DNA from: Burkholderia cepacia GG4
GTDB lineage: Bacteria > Pseudomonadota > Gammaproteobacteria > Burkholderiales > Burkholderiaceae
Reading direction: 5' to 3'
Length of the DNA stretch: 64,000 nt
Assembly: GCF_000292915.1 (NCBI RefSeq)
Contig: NC_018513.1
Span: 2,170,001 to 2,234,000, forward strand
The first letter of the stretch is position 1; each line of letters begins with the position of its first letter. Shown piece by piece: positions 35,099 to 44,744 of the stretch. The notes under the pieces are model-generated. The model was not told the DNA's origin. It made no database searches and worked only from the letters and a program-made list of their open reading frames with translations. The translations under genes were made by a program, and so were the position numbers.

Positions 35099-36808
35099 AT
35101 GAGCACCGAACGCAACGACGCCCCCGCGGCTTCCAACTTCATCCGCAATATCATCGACGACGACAACCGCACCGGCAAATGGAGCGGCCGCGTCGAGACG
35201 CGCTTCCCGCCCGAGCCGAACGGTTATCTGCACATCGGCCATGCGAAGAGCATCTGCCTGAACTTCAGCGTCGCGCGCGACTACGGCGGCGTGTGCCACC
35301 TGCGCTTCGACGACACGAACCCGGAAAAGGAAAGCGTCGAGTACGTCGACTCGATCGTCGATGCGGTGCGCTGGCTCGGCTTCGACTGGCGCAAGGACGC
35401 GACCGATCACCAGTATTTCGCGAGCGACTACTACGACAAACTGTACGAATTCGCCGAGTTGCTGATCCAGCGCGGCAAGGCCTACGTCGACAGCCAGAGC
35501 GCCGATGAAATGCGCGCGAACCGAGGCTCGCTGACCGAAGGCGGCAAGCCGTCGCCGTTCCGCGATCGCTCGCCCGAGGAAAACCTCGACCTGTTCCGCC
35601 GGATGAAGGCCGGCGAGTTCAAGGAAGGCGAGCACGTGCTGCGCGCGAAGATCGACATGGCTTCGCCGAACATGAACATGCGCGACCCGGTGATCTACCG
35701 GATCCGCTACGCGCACCACTACCGCACCGGCGACGCGTGGTGCGTGTATCCGATGTACGACTACACGCACTGCATCTCGGATGCGCTCGAAGGCATCACG
35801 CATTCGCTGTGCACGCTCGAGTTCGAGGATCACCGCCCGCTGTACGACTGGGTGCTGAACGAACTCGCGGAAGCCGGCATGTTTGCGCGTCCGCTGCCGC
35901 AACAGATCGAATTCTCGCGCCTGAACCTCACGTACGCGATAACCAGCAAGCGCAAGCTGCTGCAGCTCGTCACCGAGGGGCACGTCGAAGGCTGGGACGA
36001 CCCGCGCATGCCGACGATCGTCGGGATCCGCCGCCGCGGCTTCACGCCGGAGAGCATCCACCTGTTCTGCGAGCGGATCGGCGTGACGAAGGTCGATTCG
36101 TGGATCGACATGAGCGTGTTCGAAGGCGCGCTGCGCGACGACCTCGACGACAAGGCGCCGCGCTCGGTCGCCGTGCTCGATCCGCTGAAGCTCGTGATCG
36201 ACAACTATCCGGAAGACCTCGAGGAAGCGTGCACGGCCCCCGTGCATCCGCATCACCCGGACCGCGGCGTGCGCACGTTCCCGATCTCGCGCGAGCTGTG
36301 GATCGAACGCGAGGACTTCGTCGAGAACCCCCCGAAGGGCTATTTCCGCCTGTTCCCGGGCAACAAGGTGCGCCTGCGCTACGGCTACGTGATCGAGTGC
36401 ACGGGCTTCGACAAGGACGCCGACGGCAACGTGACGGCCGTGCACTGCAACTACTTCCCGGACAGCAAGTCGGGCACCGAAGGCGCAAACACCTACAAGG
36501 TCAAGGGCAACATCCACTGGGTCAGCGCGAAGCATGCGCAGGCGGCCGAAGTGCGAATCTATGACCGGTTGTTCAAGGAGCCGCACCCGGACGCGGGCGG
36601 CGCGAACTTCCTCGAGGCGCTCAACCCGGATTCGAAGAAGATCACGCAGGCCTATGTCGAACCGGGCGCTGGCGACGTTGCGCCGGAAACGCGCCTCCAG
36701 TTCGAGCGTCACGGCTACTTCGTCGCCGATCGCGTCGATTCGAAACCGGGCAAGCCCGTGTTCAACCGGATCGTCGGGCTGCGCGACAGCTGGGGCAAGC
36801 CGGCCTGA
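35099..36808 (+). CDS. glnS: Glutamine--tRNA ligase
   Basis: A 569-aa class I aminoacyl-tRNA synthetase charging tRNA-Gln. The HIGH motif is in [15 protein letters not shown] near residue 45. The second signature [11 protein letters not shown] near 280 stands for KMSKS. The C-terminal beta-barrel anticodon-binding part follows. The start [19 protein letters not shown] is normal for Burkholderia. TAGAAT at 35044-35049 could be its -10 element, but no clear -35 is seen. A strong bidirectional terminator follows. Confidence 0.98.
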   Translation: MSTERNDAPAASNFIRNIIDDDNRTGKWSGRVETRFPPEPNGYLHIGHAKSICLNFSVARDYGGVCHLRFDDTNPEKESVEYVDSIVDAVRWLGFDWRKDATDHQYFASDYYDKLYEFAELLIQRGKAYVDSQSADEMRANRGSLTEGGKPSPFRDRSPEENLDLFRRMKAGEFKEGEHVLRAKIDMASPNMNMRDPVIYRIRYAHHYRTGDAWCVYPMYDYTHCISDALEGITHSLCTLEFEDHRPLYDWVLNELAEAGMFARPLPQQIEFSRLNLTYAITSKRKLLQLVTEGHVEGWDDPRMPTIVGIRRRGFTPESIHLFCERIGVTKVDSWIDMSVFEGALRDDLDDKAPRSVAVLDPLKLVIDNYPEDLEEACTAPVHPHHPDRGVRTFPISRELWIEREDFVENPPKGYFRLFPGNKVRLRYGYVIECTGFDKDADGNVTAVHCNYFPDSKSGTEGANTYKVKGNIHWVSAKHAQAAEVRIYDRLFKEPHPDAGGANFLEALNPDSKKITQAYVEPGAGDVAPETRLQFERHGYFVADRVDSKPGKPVFNRIVGLRDSWGKPA

Positions 36809-36861
36809 CGGCCTGCTCCGCGCGCGGCGCGGCGGCCTTGCACCGCCCGTCGCGCGACGAA

Positions 36862-36890
36862 AAAAAACCGACCCCCTGGGTCGGTTTTTT
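36862..36890. terminator. Bidirectional terminator between glnS and a Nudix gene
   Basis: AAAAAACCGACCC and GGGTCGGTTTTTT form a 13-bp perfect stem with a 3-nt loop, with A-runs on one side and T-runs on the other. It serves both convergent genes. Confidence 0.92.
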
Positions 36891-36932
36891 ATTGCGTGCG
36901 CGGGATCGAAGCGGCCGCGCAGGCCGCCGCGC

Positions 36933-37403
36933 TCACGCGCCGGCCAGCCGCCGATGCAGATCCGCGAGCGACAGCGTCGTGCGAAACAGCCGCGCGAGGC
37001 TGCGGCTCGCATACGCGTCGACGTCGCCGGGCGCGGTCCAGCGGTACGCATCCATCTCGGGAATCAGCGAGCCGTCGCGACGGCTCGGGAACAGCGACGT
37101 GCACGTGCAGTGCGCGGGATCGATCTCGTCGTCCGCCACCTGCACCGCGAACAGGTGCAGATCCTTGTCGTGACGGTACGCGAAGCGGCCGAGATCGAGC
37201 AGCCGAGCCGGCGCGAACTCGATGCCGGTTTCCTCGCGCAGCTCCCGCAGCGCCGCGTCGGCCGGCGTCTCACCGGGCTCTCCCTGCCCCTTCGGGATGT
37301 CCCAGTGGGTGGTGTCCGTCGCATGCGCGAGGAACACGCGACCGGCCCCGTCGAGAATCACGACGCCGCACGATACCGTGCGCGGCGCACCGCTGCGCCT
37401 CAT
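36933..37403 (-). CDS. Nudix hydrolase
   Basis: A 156-aa Nudix protein with a canonical box, GQGEPGETPADAALRELREETGIE, at about residues 39-62 (G-x5-E-x7-REUXEEXGU). The HWDIPKG segment before it recalls diadenosine-polyphosphate and dNTP-type members. No extra domain is present. It starts at ATG 37403, 11 bp after the stop of the secreted-protein gene, so the two may share a transcript. Confidence 0.9.
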   Translation of the reverse strand: MRRSGAPRTVSCGVVILDGAGRVFLAHATDTTHWDIPKGQGEPGETPADAALRELREETGIEFAPARLLDLGRFAYRHDKDLHLFAVQVADDEIDPAHCTCTSLFPSRRDGSLIPEMDAYRWTAPGDVDAYASRSLARLFRTTLSLADLHRRLAGA

Positions 37404-37414
37404 TGCACGCGTGC

Positions 37415-37801
37415 TCAGCGCTTCTGCAGCTGCCACTTGCCCGCGGCCGTCTTGCAATAGACGGGCTTGAGCGTCATCGTCTGGCCCTTCGCGGCAATTT
37501 CGGTGGCGATCTCGCGGCAGGTCTTGCCGTCGCTGTCGGACGTGGACGGCGTGAGCTTCGCATCGATCTGCGTGCCGCGCCCGCTGCTCTGCCACGTCGT
37601 GGTCTCGCCGTCCTTGCCGTCATCGCGCACCTGCACGACGGCCTTGGTGAGCGACGCGCGGTCGGTCTTGCTGAAGTAGGCCAGCGGCGTGTCGTTCAGG
37701 AAGCCCAGGTTGCTTTGCGCATGCGCGGGCAGCATCGCGGCTGCGCATGCAGCGCCAGCCAGCACGCGCGTGACGACGGAAAGGGATGCACGCATCGACA
37801 T
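37415..37801 (-). CDS. Small secreted protein with 17-kDa surface-antigen-like C-terminus
   Basis: A 128-aa protein. A Sec signal peptide ends at AHA, about residue 28. The mature part has TTTWQSSGRGTQIDAKLTP and then CREIATEIAAKG followed by PVYCKTAAGKWQLQ, a layout like the C-terminal domain of Rickettsia 17-kDa-antigen/RT0821-type proteins, with two Cys that may form a disulfide. The start at ATG 37801 has an AAGGAG ribosome binding site. Function unknown; periplasmic or surface location is likely. Confidence 0.75.
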   Translation of the reverse strand: MSMRASLSVVTRVLAGAACAAAMLPAHAQSNLGFLNDTPLAYFSKTDRASLTKAVVQVRDDGKDGETTTWQSSGRGTQIDAKLTPSTSDSDGKTCREIATEIAAKGQTMTLKPVYCKTAAGKWQLQKR

Positions 37802-37914
37802 GTGTTTGTTCTCCTTGGATGTTCGATCGAACGGCGCGGCGCTCGGCCGGCGAACCGGCACGCGCCACGCCTGTCAGCGAGCGAGCATAGCATGCGTGCT
37901 GCAACGCGCCGCTT

Positions 37915-39264
37915 TTAGCGGGCCGCCGACGTCGCCGCGGGCTGATATCCGTCAGTCAGCGTGTTCAGGAACGCGATCACGTCCTTGATCTCGGCCGCGT
38001 TCAGCGCGGGCGGTTCGCCGCGCTTGCGGTCGAACGGCGGCTCGCGGTTGATGTTCGGCCAGTAGCGCTTCGGCAGGTCGTCGTAGACCTGCACCTTGCC
38101 GTGCACGACCGGATAAAACTTCTCCGGATGGATGTCGCGCTCGACGTAGAAGCGCATCACGTCCTCGAGCGAGTGGTACACGCCGTTGTGGAAGAACGTC
38201 TTGCGCAGCGCGACGTTGCGCAGCGACGGCGTGCGGAACAGCCCGCAGAATTCGTCGCGGCCCTTCAGGTCGGTGCGCTCGGGGCCGCACGCGCCGAGGT
38301 CGTAAAAGTGCGGATCGCGATTGACCGGCAGCGCGCGGTTGCGCGGCACCGCGATCGCGATCAGGCCGAAATCGCTGAACTGCGGCGGGCCGCCTTCGAG
38401 CGTGCGCTGGCTCACGTGACAGCTCGCGCAGTTGCCCTTCTTCTCGTCGTTGAACAGCTGCAACCCGCGCAACTCCGCGGGCGTGAGCTGCGCGTGGCCG
38501 GCCAGATACGCGTCGTACTTGCTCGTGTACGGATCGAACAGCGCCGGCTGCTGCTGGAATGCGTCGAGCGCGCGCAGCACCGCGCCGAACGTGGCCTGGT
38601 CGTCGCCGAGGACCCGATCGCCGAACGCCTTACGGAACGCGTCGGCATAGGGTGCGGCGCGAACCGCCTTCGCGACCCGCGCCGGCGAGCTGCTCATCTC
38701 GAATGGCGACGTGAGGGGAATGCGCGCCTGTGCATCGCGCGTATCGACGCGACCATCCCAGGTCAGCCCGCCGGTCGGACCCGCGTCGATGCTTTCGTCA
38801 CCTTCGTCCGGTGAATCGTGGAAGTGCTCGCTGAACGGCGGAATGCCGCGCAGGTACTTCAGCGACGGCACCGCGCGAAAACCCGTGCGGTGCATGTCGT
38901 CGCCGCCGAGCTGTACCGACAGCGCGTTCGGCGGCCCGAATGCATGCGCGGCGCTATGACACGACGCGCATGCCAGCTTGCCGGACCCCGACAGCGACGG
39001 ATCGAAGAACAACTGCTTGCCGAGCGCCGTCATCTGCTTCACGCCCTCGAATACCTGCGCGCGCGTCTGCGGCTGGCTGGCCGGCGCGACTGCCGGAGCG
39101 GCCGGGGCGGCCTGTGCCGCCGGCACGATCGCGACGGCCGATGCATCGGCACCGGGGTGCGCATCGCAACCGGCGAGCGCCGCGAGTCCGCCGACCAGCG
39201 CGAGCGTCGCCGCGGCAGGGATCAACGATCGCGCGGACGCGAAGGATTTCAGAAGGCTGTGCAT
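37915..39264 (-). CDS. Di-haem cytochrome c peroxidase (MauG/CcpA family)
   Basis: A 449-aa exported di-haem protein. The N-terminus carries a lipobox-like LAGC near residue 33, so it is probably a lipoprotein. Two haem c sites, CASCH, lie near residues 97 and 288, separated by a long linker as in bacterial cytochrome c peroxidases. The family reduces periplasmic H2O2 or oxidises protein side chains (MauG). The long Ala/Pro-rich linker at 40-70 may span the periplasm. It is divergent from the phosphatase gene with 221 bp between. Confidence 0.9.
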   Translation of the reverse strand: MHSLLKSFASARSLIPAAATLALVGGLAALAGCDAHPGADASAVAIVPAAQAAPAAPAVAPASQPQTRAQVFEGVKQMTALGKQLFFDPSLSGSGKLACASCHSAAHAFGPPNALSVQLGGDDMHRTGFRAVPSLKYLRGIPPFSEHFHDSPDEGDESIDAGPTGGLTWDGRVDTRDAQARIPLTSPFEMSSSPARVAKAVRAAPYADAFRKAFGDRVLGDDQATFGAVLRALDAFQQQPALFDPYTSKYDAYLAGHAQLTPAELRGLQLFNDEKKGNCASCHVSQRTLEGGPPQFSDFGLIAIAVPRNRALPVNRDPHFYDLGACGPERTDLKGRDEFCGLFRTPSLRNVALRKTFFHNGVYHSLEDVMRFYVERDIHPEKFYPVVHGKVQVYDDLPKRYWPNINREPPFDRKRGEPPALNAAEIKDVIAFLNTLTDGYQPAATSAAR

Positions 39265-39485
39265 CGTCGTTCTTCTTGTAGCGGTGGGCAATCGGCCGGA
39301 GCTTATGTCAGTTCCGTGACCGTTACATGACGTTCAACCGACAGTCAATTGAAAGCGTCCCTACACCCGCCTGTCAAATCGGTTCCAGATAATGCGCGCA
39401 GCCGGTCGGTGCCCCGAGGTTCGTGCGCCGGCCCTACGCCACCCTGGTTCCCACACGCGACAAACAACGAAAGAGAGAACATCGC

Positions 39486-41072
39486 ATGAAGAAGCACGCC
39501 TGGATTCGCTACACGCCGATCGCCCTCGCGGCCGCGCTCAGCCTGACCGCCTGCGGCGGCGACGATGTCACGCAGCAAGGCCTGTCGACCGTCAAGAACG
39601 TCGTCGTGATCTACGCGGAAAACCGCAGCTTCGACAACCTGTACGGCAACTTCCCGGGCGCGAACGGTCTGCAGAACGCGACGGCGGCGAACTCGGTGCA
39701 GAAGGATCGCGACGGCTCGACAATGGCGACGCTGCCGAAGATCTGGGGCGGACTGACCGCGACCGGCATCACGCCAGCGGTCACCGAGGCGATGACGGCG
39801 AACCTGCCGAACGCAGCGTTCGCGATCGACGATCCGAATGGTTTCAATCAGTCGATGAGCATCGCGACGCGCGACATCGTGCACCGCTTCTACCAGGACC
39901 AGATGCAGATCGACGGCGGCAAGAACGACATGTATGCCGCATGGACCGATGCAGGCGGCCTAACCATGGGCCACTACACGGCGGATCCGTCGAAGCTGCC
40001 GCTGTGGAAGATCGCGCAGCAGTACGTGCTGGCCGACAACTTCTTCATGGGTGCGTTCGGTGGCTCGTTCCTGAACCACCAGTACCTGATCTGCGCGTGT
40101 GCGCCGTTCTACGCGAACGCCGACAAGAGCCCGGCGGCCGGCAAGATCGCAGTCCTGAACGCCGACGGCAAGTCGCTGAAGGTCGCCACGAACTCGCCGG
40201 CCTCCGCGCTGAGCGGCGCGCCGAAGTTCGTCAACGACGGCGCGCTGACGCCTGACTTCTACGGCGTCAACACGATGCAGCCGGCGTACCAGCCGAGCGG
40301 CAACAAGGCGGCCACGGGCGGCGACCCGCTGCTCGCCGACCCGGCCAATGCGTCGACGATGCCGCCGCAGACGGCGACCAACATCGGCGACCTGATGACC
40401 AACGCGGGCGTGTCGTGGGCATGGTACGGCGGCGCATGGGGCCAGGCGCTGCAGGCGAGTCAGAGCGGTACGTCGAACGTGATCTACGGCGCCGATCTCT
40501 CGACGCCGAACTTCCAGCCGCACCACCAGCCGTTCAACTACTTCGCGAACCAGGCACCGGGCACCGCGAGCCGCGCGCAGCACCTGCTCGACGGCGGCGC
40601 GAACGGCGCCGAGTTCATCAAGGCGATCGACGCGGGCACGCTGCCGCAAGTCGCGTTCTACAAGCCGCAGGGCAACCTGAACGAGCACCCGGGCTACACG
40701 GACGTCACCTCCGGCGACCAGCACATCGCCGACGTGATCGCGCACCTGCAGGCAAGCCCGCAGTGGAAGAACATGGTCGTCGTCGTCACGTACGACGAAA
40801 ACGGCGGTTTCTGGGATCATGCCGCGCCGCCGACCGCCGATCGCTGGGGCCCGGGCACCCGCATTCCGGCACTGATCGTGTCGCCGTATGCGAAGAAGGG
40901 CTTCGTGGACCACACGCAGTACGACACGGGTTCGATCCTGCGCTTCATCACGCGCCGCTTCTCGCTGCCGCGCCTCGCAGGCCTGCAGCAGCGCGACGAC
41001 GCGCTGAAAGCGAACGGCGGCCAGGCGATGGGCGACCTGACGAACGCGCTCGCGCTGTCGCCGAACCTGTAA
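39486..41072 (+). CDS. AcpA-type acid phosphatase lipoprotein
   Basis: A 528-aa protein of the phosphoesterase family that includes AcpA and non-haemolytic phospholipase C. The lipobox LTAC is near residue 22. The metal-site motif VVVIYAENRSFDNLYGNFPG is near 40-58, with DENGGFWDHAAPP near 440. AcpA-type enzymes hydrolyse phosphomonoesters at acid pH in the periplasm or outside. The start at ATG 39486 has GAGAG upstream. A strong terminator follows. Confidence 0.9.
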   Translation: MKKHAWIRYTPIALAAALSLTACGGDDVTQQGLSTVKNVVVIYAENRSFDNLYGNFPGANGLQNATAANSVQKDRDGSTMATLPKIWGGLTATGITPAVTEAMTANLPNAAFAIDDPNGFNQSMSIATRDIVHRFYQDQMQIDGGKNDMYAAWTDAGGLTMGHYTADPSKLPLWKIAQQYVLADNFFMGAFGGSFLNHQYLICACAPFYANADKSPAAGKIAVLNADGKSLKVATNSPASALSGAPKFVNDGALTPDFYGVNTMQPAYQPSGNKAATGGDPLLADPANASTMPPQTATNIGDLMTNAGVSWAWYGGAWGQALQASQSGTSNVIYGADLSTPNFQPHHQPFNYFANQAPGTASRAQHLLDGGANGAEFIKAIDAGTLPQVAFYKPQGNLNEHPGYTDVTSGDQHIADVIAHLQASPQWKNMVVVVTYDENGGFWDHAAPPTADRWGPGTRIPALIVSPYAKKGFVDHTQYDTGSILRFITRRFSLPRLAGLQQRDDALKANGGQAMGDLTNALALSPNL

Positions 41073-41121
41073 TCGCATCATCATCGCGAACGGGCCGGCA
41101 ACGCTGTCGGACTGACGCACG

Positions 41122-41150
41122 AAGGGCGGCCCCGCGGGGCCGCCCTTTTT
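41122..41150. terminator. Terminator between acid phosphatase and outer-membrane protein genes
   Basis: A 26-bp perfect palindrome, AAGGGCGGCCCCG plus its complement, at 41122-41147 followed by TTT. It lies between convergent genes. Confidence 0.93.
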
Positions 41151-41176
41151 CATGCGCGCGTTGCCGCGCGGCTGCG

Positions 41177-42658
41177 TCACCAGCCGTACTTCAGCTCGAC
41201 GCCGGCGTAGTCCGCGTTGTGCCCGCCCGCCTGCCGGATCGCGTTGCCGACCTGGAAGTGCACGGCCTCGATCGCGCCGATCAGGTTCGCGGCGATCGTC
41301 CAGTCCGCGCGCAGCTGCACGTACATCCCCGTCCACAAGCCGCCCTTGCCGGCCGTGCCGGGCACCACGGCGTTGGCTTGCTGATAGACGGCGTCGCCGG
41401 TCGTCTCGCGCCACTGGAAGCCGAGCGCGCCGAGCAGCGACAGGTTCGGCGACGGCTTCAGCGTCACGGACGGCTTCACGTGGATCAGGTTCGAGTAGCC
41501 GGTGAAGCCCGCCAGCGTGAAGTAATAGCCGTTCGGAAACAGCGGATTGAAGGTACTGACGCGGCCGTCGTGCGGATGCCGGTCGCCCGATGCCGCGTCG
41601 ACCTGCAGCGCGATGCGCGGCGACCACGGCGCATCGAGCCGGTAGCCCGCGATCGATCCGACGGCCCACGCGCCGATCGTGTTGTTGCCTACCGTTCCGG
41701 TCTGCAGCATCGTCTCGAGATCCCAGTCGAAGCGGCCCTGCGTGCCCGAGTAGCGCAGGTCCCACACGTCGCGACGCTCGCGGCCGCTCGCATCGAGGAA
41801 ACGCGCGTTGCTGCGGTTGTAGCGCGACCAGTAGCCGGACAGGTCGCCCGGCCCGACCGACTGCCGCTCGAAGCGCACGCCGCTGAACGTGAGATCGCGA
41901 TTCGACACGTCGTCGAAATCGGATGCATTGCGGTTCTGCACCGGTTGCGTCGCATAGCCGATGAAGCGCCACTTCCCGTATTCGTAATCGGCCCATACCG
42001 CATCGAACGCCTGCCGAACGTTCGGGCCGTCGCGTGCGGCGATGAAGCGCTGCAAGTCGAACGCCATCTCCTGCCGGCCGACACGGAACTTGAACGTGCC
42101 GCCGCCGAGCGCGCCCGTATAGGTCGCGAACGCCTGTTCGAGATCGAGCGGGTTCTTGTCGACCGGCGACACCGTGTTCTTGCCGAACGCGCGCGCGTCC
42201 TGCAACTGCGCGAAGAACTGCCAGTGCTGGCCGAGGTGCGCATCGGCATGCACTTCGACGCGCTGGATCAGGTACGTATCCGATTGCGCGGAGCCGATCC
42301 CGAACAGCGGCGCGTCGTTGGTCTCCAGACGCTCGCGCAGGTTCACACCCAGCGACAGATAGGATGCCGGATCGTTGCCGAGCGGAATGTATTTCAACCC
42401 GTCGAGCGGCGCGCGCGGCACGCACGGATTCGCGAGCACCGACCAGTCTTCCTGCCAGCGGTTGAACAATACGGTCGGCCGCTTGGCCGTGCACGTCGAT
42501 GCGGTGGTGTCGGTGGCTGCCGATGCCGAAGTCGATGTCGCCATCGTTTCCGCGAACGCCGCGTCGGCGCCCGCGAACAGCAGCCCGGCAACGATCGACG
42601 TGCGGGCGGCCCGCTCGAAGCCACGGCCGCGGCGCCTCCCCTGCTCCAGTCTGGTCAT
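41177..42658 (-). CDS. Alginate-export-type outer-membrane beta-barrel
   Basis: A 493-aa exported protein. A signal peptide ends near residue 36 (AFA). The mature protein has alternating strands with RERLETNDAPLFG, FKFRVGRQEMAFD, DVWDLRYSGTQ and the terminal Trp in VELKYGW, as expected for an outer-membrane barrel of the alginate_exp family (AlgE-like channels). The ATG at 42658 overlaps the upstream YoaK stop by ATGA. As last gene of the six-gene operon it probably brings in the compound that the amidohydrolase acts on (inference). Confidence 0.87.
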   Translation of the reverse strand: MTRLEQGRRRGRGFERAARTSIVAGLLFAGADAAFAETMATSTSASAATDTTASTCTAKRPTVLFNRWQEDWSVLANPCVPRAPLDGLKYIPLGNDPASYLSLGVNLRERLETNDAPLFGIGSAQSDTYLIQRVEVHADAHLGQHWQFFAQLQDARAFGKNTVSPVDKNPLDLEQAFATYTGALGGGTFKFRVGRQEMAFDLQRFIAARDGPNVRQAFDAVWADYEYGKWRFIGYATQPVQNRNASDFDDVSNRDLTFSGVRFERQSVGPGDLSGYWSRYNRSNARFLDASGRERRDVWDLRYSGTQGRFDWDLETMLQTGTVGNNTIGAWAVGSIAGYRLDAPWSPRIALQVDAASGDRHPHDGRVSTFNPLFPNGYYFTLAGFTGYSNLIHVKPSVTLKPSPNLSLLGALGFQWRETTGDAVYQQANAVVPGTAGKGGLWTGMYVQLRADWTIAANLIGAIEAVHFQVGNAIRQAGGHNADYAGVELKYGW

Positions 42659-43353
42659 GCGCGCTCCTGCGTCACGGTACCGGCCGCCTGCGCCGCACCC
42701 AGCGCCAGCATCGCGAGCGCGGCCACAGGCGCGAGCAGCGCCAGAAATCCGACGTAGCGGAACCCGAGCGCACCGCATGCCGCGCCGAGCGCGAACGCGA
42801 CGATCGCCGGCAGCATCTTGCCGAAACGGGCCCGCGCCGCTGCGCGCACGCTGTCCGCCGTGCCGGCCGACAGCAAGTCGACGACGTCGAGGATCGCCTG
42901 CGTCACGTTGCCGGTCATCACCGTATTCGGCACGCCGCCGGCACGCGGAATCACGCGCGGGTGCGCGTTCTGCACGCCCATCGCGAACGTGCCGACGATG
43001 CCGGCCACCAGCGCCGGCAGGCTGTCGGGCTGCGTGACGGGCGTCGCCCACACGCCGGCCGCGCAGAAGCCGAGCAGCAGCACGGCCTGCACCGCATGCA
43101 GCGTGCGGGTGCCCTGCCAGGCGGGCCGCGCGGACATCGACCGCGCGATCAGGCTGCTCGCGATCACGCCGCACACGAACGCCGGAAACACGCTGAGCTT
43201 CAGCACGACGCCCTGGCCGAAGCCCGCGATGCCCGCCCCGATCAGCACGAAGTTGCCGGTCACGTGCGCGGTGAACAGCCCGAACAGCGCAACGAAGCTC
43301 AGCGTGTCGACGAAGCCGGCCACCGCGGCAAGGATCGTGTCCTCGTGCTTCAT
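42655..43353 (-). CDS. YoaK/DUF1275 membrane protein
   Basis: A 232-aa inner-membrane protein with six or so hydrophobic segments. GFVDTLSFVALFGLFTAHVTGNF near the start and MTGNVTQAILDVVD near 145 are DUF1275 hallmarks. The family is uncharacterised but transporter-like. It overlaps both neighbours by ATGA, so it is translated together with the VOC-like and outer-membrane genes. Confidence 0.9.
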   Translation of the reverse strand: MKHEDTILAAVAGFVDTLSFVALFGLFTAHVTGNFVLIGAGIAGFGQGVVLKLSVFPAFVCGVIASSLIARSMSARPAWQGTRTLHAVQAVLLLGFCAAGVWATPVTQPDSLPALVAGIVGTFAMGVQNAHPRVIPRAGGVPNTVMTGNVTQAILDVVDLLSAGTADSVRAAARARFGKMLPAIVAFALGAACGALGFRYVGFLALLAPVAALAMLALGAAQAAGTVTQERA

Positions 43354-44267
43354 CGCGGCGCGCTCGCGTGGATCTCGGCGACGTAGCCGCCCGGGAACTG
43401 CACGAGCGCCGCATCGCGGCCGTCCGACGCGAACGGCGGCACGAGCACGGTCACGCCCGCGGCTTCGGCCTGCTTCAGCGTCGCGGCGAGATCGGACACT
43501 TCGTAGCCCGTCATTTCGCGGCCGAACGGGTAAGGCAGATGGCCGTCCGTCACGAGCACGGTCATCTTGCCGAAGCCCGATTCGATGCGGATCCGGCGGT
43601 ACGTGTCGTTCGGCCGGCCGATCTCGACGCCCGGCGCCTTCAGGTTGTCGGACACGACCTTGCCTTTCGAGAACTTGACGAAATCGTGCACGAACTTGCG
43701 CACGCTTTGCGGCGACACATAGACGCGATTCTCGGGGATGGTCTGCAACGCGTCGTAGTTCGGCGCCTGGGTATGCCAGTAGAGCTGCATGTTCACGCCG
43801 CCCGCCCACGCGATGATCGCATCGCGGCCGATCGGATCGGGGAACGTGTCGACGATCACGTCGGCGCCGTGCTCGCGCGCCGACTTCACCGCGACGTCCA
43901 TGTCCGTGACGAGATAGCCGGTACGCTCCGCGCAGAACGGATGCGGGATCGGCGTCTTGAAGCCGAACACCGAGATCGTGCCGACCGGCGTCAGCACAAG
44001 CTGCGACATCGTCTGGCTCGGTGTCGGCGTGACCTGGAACACGCCCTGCTTCGACTTCTTGCCGCCGAACGTCGCGACGACGCTGTCGGTGAAGCGGTCG
44101 AAGTCTTCGGGCGCCACGCATACGTGCGTCGTGTCGTACTGCGGACCGACGGCCACCGTCGGCGTGCCCGCGGGCGGCACGGGAGGTTTCGCGAACGCGG
44201 CAGGCACGACGGCGAGACCGCTCGCGAGCGTCGCGGCGAGCAGCACTGAACGAATGGAATTAATCAC
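43350..44267 (-). CDS. Secreted VOC/glyoxalase-like protein
   Basis: A 305-aa protein with a signal peptide (RSVLLAATLASGLAVVPAAFA). Two VOC-like halves follow, at about 35-150 and 155-300; the second contains DTYRRIRIESGFGKMTVLVTDG and EMTGYEVSDLAATLKQAEAAGV, typical of glyoxalase/dioxygenase folds. I used GTG 44267, which has AGGAAAT upstream. ATG 44294 overlaps the DoxX stop (ATGA) and would add nine residues. A periplasmic VOC protein is unusual, since most are cytoplasmic. Enzymatic activity is unknown. Confidence 0.8.
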   Translation of the reverse strand: MINSIRSVLLAATLASGLAVVPAAFAKPPVPPAGTPTVAVGPQYDTTHVCVAPEDFDRFTDSVVATFGGKKSKQGVFQVTPTPSQTMSQLVLTPVGTISVFGFKTPIPHPFCAERTGYLVTDMDVAVKSAREHGADVIVDTFPDPIGRDAIIAWAGGVNMQLYWHTQAPNYDALQTIPENRVYVSPQSVRKFVHDFVKFSKGKVVSDNLKAPGVEIGRPNDTYRRIRIESGFGKMTVLVTDGHLPYPFGREMTGYEVSDLAATLKQAEAAGVTVLVPPFASDGRDAALVQFPGGYVAEIHASAPR

Positions 44268-44290
44268 GGGATTTCCTGGTTGTTGCATCG

Positions 44291-44743
44291 TCATCGAATG
44301 GAGCGGCCGTCGCCGGCCGGTTGCCGTGCATCGTCGAGCACGGTCGCGAGCACGAGTGCCGCGATCAGCCCGAGATGCTCGAAAAAGCTGTTGAGCGCCA
44401 TGAAATGTTCGGCGCCCGAACGGTTCCAGAAATCGTTCGCCACGACCATCGCGACGAGCGTCAGCATGCCGAGGCTGCCGGCGCCGAGCCACGTGAAGCG
44501 GCGAAACACCACGCAGAGCGAGCCGGCGATCTCGACCGCGATCGCGAGCGCCGCCCACAACGCGGCCGGATGCAGGCCGAAATGCGCCTGCTCCGCGACC
44601 GCGCCGTCGAAATCGAGCGCCTTTGCGATACCGCCGAGCAGATAGGCGGACACCAGCGCGAGACGCGCGAGCGGCAGGACCCACGGCTGCGACAGCAGCG
44701 CGCGAATCCATGCCGGGTTGCCATGAACGGTGCGCGCCGCCAT
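44291..44743 (-). CDS. DoxX-family membrane protein
   Basis: A 150-aa inner-membrane protein with four hydrophobic segments. LARLALVSAYLLGGIAKALDFDGAVAE and the GLHPAALWAALAIAVEIAGSLCVV region fit DoxX. Family members act in quinone-linked redox or sulfur metabolism in some systems, but most are unassigned. The ATG lies one base after the amidohydrolase stop (TGACATG), so coupling is tight. Confidence 0.88.
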   Translation of the reverse strand: MAARTVHGNPAWIRALLSQPWVLPLARLALVSAYLLGGIAKALDFDGAVAEQAHFGLHPAALWAALAIAVEIAGSLCVVFRRFTWLGAGSLGMLTLVAMVVANDFWNRSGAEHFMALNSFFEHLGLIAALVLATVLDDARQPAGDGRSIR

Positions 44744-44744
44744 G

